Shown: piece after piece, positions 21,890 through 33,053 of the stretch
Numbering within the stretch: position 1 is the first letter of the stretch
Layout of the letters: each line of letters begins with the position of its first letter
Assembly (NCBI GenBank): GCA_951217055.1
Contig: OX578282.1
Coordinates: 23,020,106 to 23,084,105 of the forward strand
Reading direction: 5' to 3'
Length of the DNA stretch: 64,000 nt
Source of the DNA: Gerris lacustris
Lineage: Eukaryota > Arthropoda > Insecta > Hemiptera > Gerridae
Translations under genes and position numbers: made by a program
The notes under the pieces: generated by a model
Told to the model about the DNA's origin: nothing
Database searches by the model: none
The model's input: only the letters and a program-made list of their open reading frames with translations

Positions 21890-22740
21890 GAAAAAACCAA
21901 CCGTCACGGAATCGACCAATTACGATAACTTGAGTAAAAGTTGACCGATTTAGTTGTAATTTGGTACACATGTTCATTTTACAATGCTCAGGACAAGTTC
22001 GTTGGACAACGTTATCCCCCAAAGCGTTGGAGCGCAACGCTCGTGTAAACGTGAACTTCGAATGTAAAATTGGAATTTTAGGACGGGAAAAAATTCTTGC
22101 TTCATCTATTCAATGAGACAAACAACTTTTTTAAGTATTTGTTTTTTAGTAAAACCAACACCCACACTGCTATGAAGTGTTAAAGATTGCGAAATTAATT
22201 AAAGCGAACCTAAACGTTTAAAATTGAGAAAACAACGTTTTTACCGATATCTTCTTACGTTCTAAAGGCCCCCATACACGATCAAACATTTTGCGCAAAC
22301 CTGATGTCAGACAAATTTAGGCCATGCACGTCAAACATCATGTTTGCGCAAACATCAAACAGCCCCCCATACACGGTCAAAATGTTAGCGCAAACATGAG
22401 GTTTGCCAAGACACCAAACATAGGTTCTCCGAACAGCAGTGAGCTACCAGGAAACCCTAAAAAATCATCAGGGAAATACTGATTTCACAAACAACTTTCT
22501 AAGAAATAAATTTCACAAATCGGTGACGAACTGAATTCCACAACAACAAGCAAACAAGAGGTTTGCGCAACATTTTGACCGTGTATGGGGGCCTTAACGT
22601 AACGATTTTAATAATACTTCCTACACATAGTTTATAGTACAATTGAAACAGGCATGTAAAATTTTAACCTGATACAAGCAGAAGTTTTTGTGTGGCGAAG
22701 TGATATATTTTATAATATTTTAAATTACGTTGCCCTGGTA
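21890..22740 (+). mobile_element. F2 family element, truncated, with nested MITE
   Basis: It matches the F2 core (CGATAACTTGAGTAAAAGTT, GACCGATTTAGTTG, GCGTTGGAGCGCAACGCTCG, CAATTGAAACAGGCATG). The GTCT array and both inverted ends are missing. The run is interrupted by the MITE at 22266-22594 at the exact point where other F2 copies read ACGTTCTAACG. Confidence 0.8.
22266..22594. mobile_element. PIF/Harbinger-like MITE with TAA target duplication
   Basis: Ends are AGGCCCCCATACACG and its inverted partner CGTGTATGGGGGCCT, with further inverted TTTGCGCAAAC blocks. TAA is present on both sides (22263-22265 and 22595-22597). F2 copies at 40812 and 41668 show the unoccupied site ACGTTCTAACG with a single TAA. 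A 3-bp TWA duplication is the PIF/Harbinger signature. The element is 329 bp and encodes nothing. Confidence 0.88.
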
Positions 22741-22845
22741 GGTAGGGAATAGTCCTGTTCCACAATACACGGCTCTTTACTACCATCATCCGCTTTAACT
22801 ATTTACTCATCTGAGACTGAGACCAGACTGGTTGAATCAACCTTA

Positions 22846-22910
22846 AGGCACCCGTACACGGTCGAAATGTTTGCGCAAACATTTTGACCGATTGACCGTG
22901 TATGGGGTCT
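22846..22910. mobile_element. 65-bp palindromic derivative of the Harbinger-like MITE
   Basis: AGGCACCCGTACACGGTC and GACCGTGTATGGGGTCT bracket a central TGTTTGCGCAAACA palindrome, with TTA before and TAA after. The element is almost only its own terminal repeats, the minimal form of the family. Confidence 0.7.
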
Positions 22911-24179
22911 TAACTATGAATACTCGAAACAAATAATATATGGAAAACACTGGACCAAGCCAAGTAATTATGTACTATTAGTATACATGAGAAAGTTAGT
23001 CTAAGTTGCCTCGGACCGATTTTGTTTTAATTTAACTCATGTGTTGAAATCGATCTCTTCATGTGGTATGTACAATTATGTGACCATTCTTTCAGTGAAA
23101 GGACTCAAGGAAGCTATATGCCACCCTTACATGCAGTCTTATTTTTAGAATATAAAACATTTAAAACTGCTTTATTATTAATTTATGATTATAAACTCAT
23201 TTTTCAATTTTGGTTTGTTTAATCCCAATTATCAATTTTCCGTATAATTTAGTTCACATGACTGTTATCAGTCACTCCATTCCTATTATCACCTTCTAAT
23301 TTATTAACTTATCCCATACTTAAAATGCGATTGAATTTTAAGGAACCGGTACATTAAGCGTGGCAAGGTCAATTAAAAAAAAAAAAAAGATTACCTTTTT
23401 TCCTTCTTGAATTATTTTAAATTGCTCAGAATAATAAAGGAATTTTATATTTATAATTAAACGACTAAAATATTCTTTATAATCTGTAATTATAAATTGA
23501 CATAATTACATATTGAAAGATGGAGGGCATCATAGAAAGAAGAGTTGATCATTTTCTACAAGGAAATTTTTGTAGGCCTAATTTAAGAATCAAAAATAAT
23601 AATTATGACTTTAAATTTAGATTTGGTTAATCTTATTAATAAAATTGGAAAATAGCTATGGCAATAAATAGCAAACTTTTGTGTCAAACAATATTATAAA
23701 GTAGAATTAGGTGCCATGACCTCCTTATAGATTTAGACGAGATTAAATAACAAGTTAATTCTGTGTTACTGCAGGTAGTACATGGTACATGACCCGCATT
23801 AAGTTACTTCTGGTCTTACAGAGCTTAAGCTTACTAATCAACTTGACTGCTTAATTATTTTAATAAGCCGCTATCACTATTATTTTGAATATGTCATAGA
23901 CTTTATTTTTGTCAAGAACTTGAGTTGGGTTGCGGGTTGTATTTTTTAAGTAGAGAGCTGAATAAATCCTAACAAGTAGAAAAATCAAATTTTTATGTAT
24001 AACCGAGGGAGAATAATTGAATACTAATTCATTTATGACCCCAATAAAAACTTTTACATCTTACATCTAATTTTAATTTAGTCTTAATTCAGAAAGGACA
24101 ACCACAAACTGGAAACTACTTCCTCCATTAAAAAACAATATATATTACACACTCAGTTTTAAAATATAACATAGTTGGC

Positions 24180-24386
24180 AACATTTCCTCTTTACATTTT
24201 CTCACAAAGTGGTCATCTTTGATCGATATTTTACATGTTTTCTCTATATTTACATGTTTTATACGATCTCTTTTTACTTCTTTATTCTTTGCTTGTCCTT
24301 CTACACTCTTCGTTTGTTCTTCTACTTTCTTTGTTCGTTTTATGATCATTTTACATTTTTTGCTTGATTTTTACATCATTTCCTCA
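24180..24386 (+). repeat. Pyrimidine-rich TTTACATNTTTT degenerate repeat
   Basis: Short phrases such as TTTACATGTTTT, TTCTTTGCTTGTCCTTC and TTTGTTCGTTTT recur. The same text continues at 25020-25150 on the other side of an F3 element, so F3 was inserted into this tract. Similar phrases appear at 34540-34740. Confidence 0.6.
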
Positions 24387-24965
24387 TTTAGCTTCCGAGC
24401 TTACCGAGAGTAACGGTAGCTATGTGATCGTTCTGGAGAACGAAAAAATTTTATGTCTCCGATTTAAAAAATTCCAAGGCAGAAATCCGCTTCAAACATC
24501 AAGGAACATTTTTTGTTCTGTGTCTGTCTGACGGTCTGTCTGTCTGTCGCTCAATTTTTGCGAACCACCTTATCTTAAAAACTTCTCGTCTGGTTTTAAT
24601 GACAATTTGAAGGTAGGTCATAATTAGCCTATTGTTGGTCCCATTATATAAGTTTCAACCTTCTGTGCTCATTTCTTTCTCTTCCACATGCCCACAACCC
24701 CTTACACTTAACTTATATGGGACCAACAATGGGCTACTCATGACCTACCACCCAAATTTCATTAAAATTGAATGTGTAGTTTTTAAGATACGTTGGTTCG
24801 CAAAAATTGAACGACAGACCGACAGATATAGACACGGAACCAAAAATGATCCCTGATGTCTGAAACGGATTTCTGTCTTGGAATTTTTGAAATTGGAGAC
24901 CTTAAAATTTTTCGTTCTTCATATAGATCACATAGCTTCCGTTACCTTCGGTAAGCTCGGAAGTA
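24387..24965. mobile_element. F3 foldback element, complete
   Basis: Ends GCTTCCGAGCTTACCGAG and its inverse CTTCGGTAAGCTCGGAAG lead into long arms (about 270 bp each) that include CTATGTGATCGTT, ATGTCTCCGATTT, a GTCT/GTCTG tract and GGTAGGTCATAATTAGCC. The loop is about 40 bp (24660-24700). The whole element can therefore fold into one hairpin. The 24632-24856 frame is an artefact. A further short motif, GACGCGAGGAAGCTATTTGC, abuts at 24983 and recurs near 9125, 38296, 40208 and 58495, marking the end of yet another family. Confidence 0.88.
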
Positions 24966-26094
24966 AAATCTATCGAAATAGGACGCGAGGAAGCTATTTG
25001 CCAAACTAATTGGCATAGACTATTTTTTTTTTCATTCTTTGCTTGTTCTTTGACATAGTTTTCTTAATTGTACATTCTTTGTTCCTTCTTTTATAATCTT
25101 CGCTCGTTTTTTACATTTTTTGGTTGATCTTTTACATTATTGCACCTGTTATTTGTTTTATTTTGATTATATGTAGTTAGTAGGGATGTTTTGTATCTTG
25201 TGAGTAAGTTGGCCAACCTGTTTCGAAGTAGTTTTGTGGTTGATTTGGTAGCGTTAGTCTAAGAATGAAGTTTCAGTGTTGTTGAGAACGGTTATTATGT
25301 TTATTATCTTGTGAATTGTAATCATCCTGACGAGTAATTATAGTTATACATTATAAATGTGAACCGTGTTCTTATCCAAGCTGTTAAACTGTCCTCTACC
25401 CACTAACTTGCTCGAGTTACAAGAACCGTAGTTGTTATTTATTATTTAAAATAAATAACCTACAAATAAAACAACTACTACAAATAAAAAACCGTGCATC
25501 GCATTTAATAATAATATTTTTTACAATGTAAAATAGTTGTTAAACCTCTTGTCATCGTAACTTAAAAGATTGACTTAAGTGTTGGCACGTTGTCAAGATA
25601 AAGTAAAAATAGGAGGGAAAACTTGCTAAAGAGTTTTTAATTGACTTGTTATAATGACTTGTAATGACTATACGGATATTAAGGAACACACATTTTAAGT
25701 GATTACTTTTGTTGTTGTTCGAGAATAATTATTCTTGTCGGCCGTTCTTCGTTCTTCTACATTGGTTTAGTAGTTAAATGCTTAAAAAGGACAGATTTGT
25801 ATTAATCAGTGGTAAAGCTACTAGTCATCTTTTGAAGGAAGGCTAAAAAACGTATAATTATCGTTAAGATTTGCTATTGTTTTCAATGTCATTAACTAGT
25901 AGAATGGTTCCTTGAGCAGATTATTCTTCTGACATAAAGTGTGATGATCAGTCTCTTGATTCAGGCATCTCTACATTAGTATGACTAGAATTACTGTTGG
26001 GTTAAATATAATACTTGTAAACTTAAACAGTATATTGTCGCAATTATGGGGTAAAAAGTAAGGCACGCTTCACGTAAGTACGTGAGGCGATAAT

Positions 26095-26760
26095 CGTCTA
26101 TTTTAATAGCTGCATATTCTTTTTCTACACTTCAAGACCTTTAAATTGATGTATAACATGTCATGGTGGCTAAAAACTTATTTTTAATCGCCCGCCATAT
26201 TGGCTGCCATCTTGAAAATATTAAGTGTGAAATTTTAATAATTGCATATTCTATTGCTATACTCAAGACCTTTAAATTGATGTATAACATGTCATGGTGA
26301 CAAAAAACTTATTTTTAATCGCCCGCCATATTGGCTGCCATCTTGAAAATATTAAGTGTGAAATTTTAATAATTGCATATTCTATTGCTATACTCAAGAC
26401 CTTTAAATTGATGTATAACATGTCATGGTGACAAAAAACTTATTTTTAATCGCCCGCCATATTGGCCGCCATCTTGAAAATATTAAGTGTGAAATTTTAA
26501 TAATTGCATATTCTATTGCTATACTTCAAGATCTTCAAATTGGTGTAGTATAACATGTCACGGTGACTAAAAACTTCTTTTTAATCGCCCGCCATCTTGA
26601 AAATATTAAGTGTGAAATTTTAATAATTGCATATTCTATTGCTATACTTCAAGACCTTTAAATTGATGTAGTATAACATGTCATGGTGACTACAAACTTC
26701 TTTTAGTCGCCGCCTTACCTATTGGCCGCCATCTTGGAATATTAAGTGTGAAAAATCCAA
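26095..26760 (+). repeat. 131-bp tandem array, about 4.5 units, with paired GCCAT motifs
   Basis: CGCCCGCCATATTGGCTGCC begins units at 26189, 26320, 26451 and (shortened) 26586, with a diverged one near 26708. Unit-to-unit identity is very high in the first three. Each unit contains GCCAT twice and CATCTTG (reverse CAAGATGGC), as in YY1/Pho binding sites. The array ends in GTGCCGAATTTCATGTTCCT and GACAGACAGACAGAC, text typical of mobile elements. Confidence 0.9.
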
Positions 26761-27534
26761 AATGTGTACAGTGGTCAAAAATGCCGAGATGAATATGTGT
26801 GCCGAATTTCATGTTCCTAGCTATAGTAGTTTATGAATTGAAACATGCCATCGGACAGACAGACAGACATATCCGTCATATAAGGTTTCTTTTTGTACTT
26901 CGTACAGAAATCTTACTACTTAGGAAATTGGACGCGAAGATTAGGAAGTATACGAGTACAATGAAAGGAACAGTTACTTATACTAGCAATGAAAGCATCA
27001 CGGGTATTTTTCTGAATATACCAAAATAAGCTCTTTAATATCTTGTATCGTATATTTATTACGTGTAGCTATAAAGTTTTCAAAAACGTTTCGTGTGCTT
27101 TATGTGAACCATTTTAAATTGTGTTGTTTATCATCTCAGCAATATCCTTGAGTAATGAAAAAACAAACTTTTTAACTAAAGGATGTCGATTATTTACTAA
27201 ATTATTTTTATTAATAGTTTTGTGCGTCCAATAGCTTTTGTATGGGTCATTTTTGTGTGACCTAGACCTCCTTATAAATTATTTACGAGACGGTACTTAA
27301 CTATTTACCTTGGGTTGAAGTATCAGTCAAAAATAGTCTTGTCAAAGATGTCTTGATGGAGTTTTTAATTTCATGCGGATAATCGCTTAAGTAAACGTTT
27401 CTCAATCCACTGTATGTGAAATGTTTAATTTTAAGGCCAAAAATAAACGAAATCACCACTATTTAATAAAATGTAATTTAATGACTTTTATGCAATATAT
27501 GTAGAACGAAAGTAGTCTAATATTTACTTTCAAA

Positions 27535-28340
27535 TATTCAAGGAGAAACACGTCCATTTTCTTCTAAGGATGTGAGGAAGTTCTTCTTTTTTAAGGATTT
27601 GAGGAAACTTACTTTGCCTTATTAAATGGGACCAATCGTAGCCTCTGCGCATGCGAAAACGTGAGATCCTTGCCACACGCATACCTTTCACAATTTTCAC
27701 CCGATTTCGATGAAATTTTCAGGGAGTGCGCAGGTTATGCCTTATATGGATAGCTATGGAGTAGGGTATGCCTTACATATCCCGTATAAATTTCATATTA
27801 ATTGGATTTATAGTAGCCTCTGTGTATGTGCAAACGAAAGTAACAAGTAAAGTAGTAAGCATTAGGTTACTCTAATATTTACTTCAAAATATCGAAGAAG
27901 GAACACGTCCTTTTTCTTGTAAGGATGTGAGGAAGTTCTTCTTTTTTTAAGGATTTAAGGATCTTTCTTTTTATTTATAGAATGGGAGGAGCTCTTTTTT
28001 AGGATACTCTTAGGACTCTTTGTGATTTGTGTGTGAGGATACTTTCTCACACTGTTAGGATATAGAGGAAACTTTCTCACACCTTTTTTGCAAAAAGAGG
28101 ATACTTTCTTGCATCCATAGAAATAAGGGACACGTCCGCACATACTAAGGGTAAAGGAGTATCCACTTTCTGTATAAGGTGTTAGGAAAGCTCCTCTTTA
28201 TCCTTAGAATGTTAAGAAGTGTTCTCTTTATACTTGGGGTGTGAGGAAGCTTATTTTTTATCCTTAGAAGTATAATAATAATATCTATGAGGGAGATGTC
28301 CTCTTTCTATATAGGGTGTGAGGAAGCATCCTCCTAGCAT
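27535..28340 (+). repeat. Degenerate tandem repeat (AAGGATGTGAGGAAG units)
   Basis: AAGGATGTGAGGAAGTTCTT, ACACGTCCTTTTTCTTGTAA and GAGGATACTTTCT phrases recur every 45-60 bp with heavy drift. An unrelated block (27640-27890, CACCCGATTTCGATGAAAT) interrupts it. The 27955-28143 frame is repeat-derived. Confidence 0.6.
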
Positions 28341-28774
28341 TGATACCTTTTTTTTAAATCTTAATTGAATAGCCTTGATAGTTAATCATTGTTGGTCTGA
28401 TAGTTAGCTAAAATTTAGAGAGTTAAAAGAGTAAATAAGTGATGATAATAAATAATTAAAGTTCATAGTGTTATTAACTTCATATTAATAAATAACATTT
28501 TAAATATTTGATAAAAATAGATTTGAATAAATAAATAAATTAGATATGAATTAATAAATATATTTTATATAAATATTATACGGTTATTGCAACATCAATA
28601 ATTATTATTATTGTCATTTAATTTATATAATGCACTATAATAGAATCTGGGCTTTTTAGCTGCGGCTACATATATGCCAGGTTATTGTTTAAAAGCTGGT
28701 ACCTTTATAGTAGCAGGTAATATAGGAGGTGGTAACTGTGCAGGATTATCTTTTTCATTATTTTTTATCTTTTT

Positions 28775-29745
28775 AATTTAATGGTTTTATAAAGCACTAT
28801 CAAGAACGTTAAAGTTATTTTACTAAGCGTGAATATCTAGATGCCACATAGATTCCTAAATCCCTCCTCCTCATTTCTATACTTTCCCTATCCCCTCTCC
28901 CTTTTAATACAATTATTTGCAAATATCTCAAATTATTAATTGATTCCAACTACTGGAAAAATGTTTTTATCTCCAGTAGGGAGAAAAAGTTATGATTTTG
29001 GATTAGTTTAGAGTTTAGAGGGACTAAAGTAAGTCTTTTCTTCCCTGAACTCAAAAAGTAAAAGTAGGGAGAAAAGAAAGGATTGCCAGATTAATTATTT
29101 TATAAATAGTTGAGAATGAATGGCTAATGTAGCGAAGTTGTTGAAATCAGGTTGGCCACACTGCTTTTTCGACCTTATTTGTAGTTTGCTCTTATAATTT
29201 TTTAAACCTGCATCTAAATAACCTTCTATTTGAGTTTAATTGCAATTCTTATTTGTTTTTAATATTGAATCTCTTACACTCTTACATCTGATATTAAAAG
29301 TGCTAACAATTATTGTTATTTATTAAAATAACAAATAAAACTTGTGCGTTGGATGAAGATGCGTTTTCTCCCTACTAGAGATAAAATATTGTATGTACAT
29401 CGGGAGTAAAGTGCCATAATTCCCTCGGCTTTGCCTCGGGATTTAGAGGTCATGGTTCCTTCGGCTTCGCCTCAAGAACCAACTTATTCGCTCAGGGAAT
29501 AATGGTTTACTTTACTCCCTAGGTGCATAAATAACTATTAATTGTTAATTTCAAGAAAAAGAAATGGTATTATCCTCCTGGTAACCCCCACCCCCTTCGA
29601 GTCTTGCCGCATCCCTGGAGGTTGAAATTCGAATTATCTTTATTAATATATGCTTACATCCAATAGAGAACCCTTTGCCTAGTATTAACTTGTTAATTTT
29701 AGAAGGTCAGTCTGGGCTCAATTCTACTTATTGTTTTCATATTTT
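28775..29745 (+). mobile_element. F5 element interrupted by an F6 element
   Basis: F5 text (ATAAAGCACTATCAAGAACG, GAATATCTAGATGCC) stops near 28960 and resumes near 29541 (GAAATGGTATTATCC, then GTCTGGGCTCAATTCTAC). This matches the uninterrupted F5 copy at 10740-11070. The inserted text is F6. Confidence 0.75.
28962..29540 (+). mobile_element. F6 composite element, second copy
   Basis: TTATCTCCAGTAGGGAGAAA at the left and TTTCTCCCTACTAGAGATAA at 29364 form the inverted ends. The snapback CGGGAGTAAAGTGCCATAAT / ATAATGGTTTACTTTACTCC follows (29400-29520). It carries an extra 60-bp internal copy of the GGCTTCGCCTCAAGAACC block relative to the copy at 18569. Confidence 0.8.
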
Positions 29746-31183
29746 GTTCCTTTAAGATGGTTGAAGTGAGTTAAAGTTGGCAACGCTTTGTTACTAATCT
29801 AAAAGTTAAAGATACGGTTTTTAAGCTCTTTCTGTTATTAAAACTATTTGCTATGCCAGTCTCCATTTTTCATTATAAATTCATTATACGCCATTGATAT
29901 GTGCCATTATCTATTTCCACAATCATCATATTTTCATATCGCTCTAATCTCTCTACCATCCGCTACTTATACAAATATATACTATATGTATGCTTATTAT
30001 TATTCGTAGGCCTGTTGTAACCGTAACTTTATTTTCATACACAAAATTCTTTTTTAAAAAAATGTATTAAATACACTTTTAATATTTATGCTTTTTATTA
30101 AAAAAACTGCAGACTACGATCTTTATCACTTCACAGCAGTGTCGCTGTTAGTTTTACTAAAACAGTTTAGTAAATGTAGAATTTTTCCCCCCTTCCTAAA
30201 ATTCGAATTTGAAATTTTACAGAGTCTATGTGCCAAGTTTTAGCTCGATGGGAGAGGATGAGGAATTAGCCCTACAAAGATTTTGACTATAGACGAAACC
30301 AGCCACAAAATTGAAACTAATTTAAAGTATTTTAAACATCCAGGACCTTTGGTCTATCTAGTCGACCGCCTCATATAAATTCTTCCACTTAGACTAACAA
30401 CTTTTTCCAAGTTCTATTAGTGTTATCTATCCCCGAATGTGATGTTATCCTTTTGAACAATGCTGTTGACACCTTGTCTCTCTCCTCGAAAAGAACATCT
30501 TTATTGATGTTTTTATGTTTCCGTGTCTTGTATCATTGTGTGTACTACTACCGTTAGTAAATATGCAATTACTTCAGCCCTGACCCTTAAGCTCATAGGT
30601 TTGTGAGGCTTTTTTACTGGCAAAATCTTTAATCAAGGAAAATTAGCTAGGTACTTGGATGGAGGGTTATACTACCTTCGGGTAGAACAGGTCGCTGACT
30701 TTATACAGTACGTCTTCTCTTGTGTGAACAGTCTCGTGATCTCCTTTACCACCCTCCTTGAATGCCATCTACTAAACCTTCTTGCGTAACATCCTATTGT
30801 GGCCAGATAATAATCGGTTCTTTTTTACAACACGTGCTATTAACCAAGCTGCTGTGACTTTTTTTTATAGCTTTTTGAACTTATAACTTCTATTCTTTAT
30901 TTTACTAATGTTTTTATTATTTTTGTCTAAATTGCTTAGATGTTATAGTGAGCTCCATTCACAAGGGGCTTTTGTGAAAACTATTTTATCAACCCTACAC
31001 GTTGCTTTCCTAAGCTTACTAGAGTAAATTGTCAAATAGTTCTCGACTAATGTAAATATGATTTAAAAAGGTCTTAGAAATTTGACTGTTCTGGAATTAT
31101 TAATCATTACGGAAGAATGTTTTAAGTAGTACTTGATTGTTACAAATATAATGTAAAATCTTAGAACAATTTTACTTTGTATG

Positions 31184-31644
31184 CAGTGGCGCACCCAGGG
31201 GGGGGGGGGGCACGGGGGCACGTGCCCCCCCCAAAGCCAAAGACCTGAAATTTAAGTATGCAATTCCGCAGCACATTTTAAAGTAATAGTGCTGTGATAG
31301 TCAAAAAAATACATAAATAAGTAATTATATACCTAGTTTTGCCCGACATATTTTTTTTTTTTTTTGTGTTAAAAAATATGCTCTTAGAATAGGCTAAGAA
31401 GACGTTATCAAGTAACGTAAACTATAAAAATTTTCCTGGGGGAGGGCCCCCGGACCCCCCCCTAAAAGAGAGCCCAGCCCCCTTAAAAATTGGCTGCATC
31501 CGCCCTTGATATGATGTAATTTAAGAACAAAGAAAACCAGACTTCTTAATTATCTGTGATTATGCTAAGCCCACATTACATCCTCTCCCCCCCCCCCCCC
31601 CCCTTTTTTTAATCTGTGCCACTCCCAATGGGATGGCGCTACTG
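31184..31644 (-). mobile_element. hAT-like non-autonomous element, inverted relative of 54471-55201
   Basis: It begins CAGTGGCGCACCCAGG and ends in GGATGGCGCTACTG. Flanks TTTGTATG and GGTGTATG share 6 of 8 bases, compatible with an aged 8-bp target duplication. Long G and C homopolymers lie just inside both ends. Its sequence is the reverse complement of the complete copy at 54471, minus an AT-rich insert. Confidence 0.75.
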
Positions 31645-32193
31645 GGTGTATGAAGTAATTATTGGGAGGATTAGGGAGCGATTATTGAATAATTTAACGC
31701 CGCTATAGCTAAGTATCTGGTTAACTATGACAAAATTAATTTGCTACAAAAATTGTTTTATTATTGTAGGCTTCCTTCGGTTAGGATCATAGTGAAGTTG
31801 TGGATATCAGGACTGACTAATTTTCAGATTGCTGGGATAGAGTTTGAAGATTACGAACATTCTTAAGGTTTGCGGTTAGCTAATAGATCAGTGCCACTTT
31901 CTAAGTTTGCTTGCCATCGATACTGTTCTTCGTACTGTTATACTTCCATCGGTGAATTTGAGTTGGACAACTCTGTTCTAAATCTAATGATAGTGATCCC
32001 ATCCCGACAGATCTCTACACCCTTTAAAGACAAAGGTATACAACGGAAGATCTAGAACCTAGAATTTTAATAAAACTTTCCCTTTTTGTTTTCTATTCCA
32101 TAATATTCTAATTGAAATCCTGCAATTACATCTAGGGCAGCATTTAAATGTTAATATGTAATCATTTTTATTCACTGAAATAACTATAGTTAC

Positions 32194-32373
32194 CTGTTGG
32201 TTTCTGATCATGTCAGCAAGGGTTTTTGCACTGTAAAACAATAGAGGATTTCTTGGAGGAGGTAGTTTCTTCTTGGCGTGTATCATACTGTAGATCTTGG
32301 AGTATGGCCATACCATTAGTACTACGAAACACTGGGCCACCCATAGTGTTGTCTTCTGCAACCGATTCCACAT
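32194..32373 (-). CDS. FAAH2: FAAH2-like amidase, exon A (start codon, residues 1-60)
   Basis: The minus-strand ATG at 32373-32371 lies one base after an acceptor-like TTGTTGACAG, so a 5'-UTR intron probably ends there. The exon closes at CAACAG|GTAACT in phase 0. It encodes a hydrophobic anchor (TTLWVAQCFVVLMVW, about residues 8-22), then a basic stretch (AKKKLPPP) and PRNPLLFYSAKTLADMIRNQ. This is the FAAH2 pattern of a single N-terminal transmembrane segment followed by PPxxNPLLxxSA-x-LAxxIR. Joining to exon B gives MIRNQQ then VSSYNVVNAY without a break. The frame also runs upstream through the intron end to TTG at 32400, but I prefer the ATG. Confidence 0.88.
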
Positions 32374-32639
32374 CCTGTCAACAACACAATTGTTTACCAA
32401 TTAGATATTTCATGTGATTTAAGCATTCTAAGTACGAAGTTAATCACCTATAATATATTTTTATGTTTGAGGTTATAGACTCCACTTCCACTATTGCATT
32501 TAACTCATTGAATACATTAATAAACATGTTTAATCAGTTTGATAATTTGACAACCCATGTTAAATTTTTTAAGAGTGATTCCTGATGAGTAAAAAAAAGA
32601 GGCCCGGTTCCATATATTCCGGTTTAGCGAGATCATACG

Positions 32640-32642
<3 letters not shown>

Positions 32643-32727
<85 letters not shown>
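32643..32727. repeat. (TA)n tract, 85 bp
   Basis: TA dinucleotides, followed at 32807-32829 by a (GA)n tract. It lies about 270 bp upstream of the FAAH2-like start exon. Confidence 0.96.
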
Positions 32728-32736
<9 letters not shown>

Positions 32737-33053
32737 CATACATACATATATAAAGATGACTCCTTCACTCAAGCTGTGTAGCGTGCGTTGTTTTTAATAT
32801 ATATATAAAGAGAGAGAGAGAGAGAGAGGGAGTGAGAAAAATTTGAAATAACCTACTTAGGAAGACGATGTGCTAATGCATACTTATTATAAAATAAATG
32901 GAACGAACAAGCTGATTATACAATCATTATAAATTAATTATACAAAGAAACCTGCTTTACCAAAGTAGTATTTTATTATAATAATATGTCTGGATATTTT
33001 CAGTCAGTTAATGCGGCAATGCAGTTTGCATTTTGTTACGTCTTGTCGATTTT

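Larger units (their letters stand above)
21617..23030 (+). mobile_element. F1 element split by a nested F2 insertion
   Basis: F1 sequence runs from AAATTCTAAAATTTAGTC at 21617 to about 21800 (GGTACATTTGGATAAAATG). It resumes at about 22915 (GAAACAAATAATATATGG, then the tail CTAAGTTGCCTCGGACCG). The 1.1 kb between is F2 material plus Harbinger-like MITEs. Gene-like frames here (such as 21711-22037 minus) are chimeras of repeats. Confidence 0.75.
6580..32193 (-). other. Giant intron A-B of the FAAH2-like gene (25.6 kb)
   Basis: The boundaries are GTAACTATAG on the exon A side and TTGTTTCAG on the exon B side (minus strand). The phase is 0 at the junction. No other exon is needed between Gln60 and Val61. 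The interior is filled with repeats listed separately. Parts with nothing I can name are mainly 7460-8598, 13911-14555, 17180-17640, 23031-24180, 25150-26090, 26761-27530 and 29746-31183. Confidence 0.8.

Noticed and set aside
21711..22037. 108-codon minus frame as a gene
   Set aside because: It spans an F1/F2 junction and reads F2 core text; repeat chimera.
24128..24413. Lys/Glu-rich frame and its antisense partner
   Set aside because: Product of the pyrimidine-rich degenerate repeat.
32585..32797. Tyr-Ile repeat proteins at 32.6 kb and 45.5-46.1 kb
   Set aside because: Direct translations of (TA)n microsatellites.
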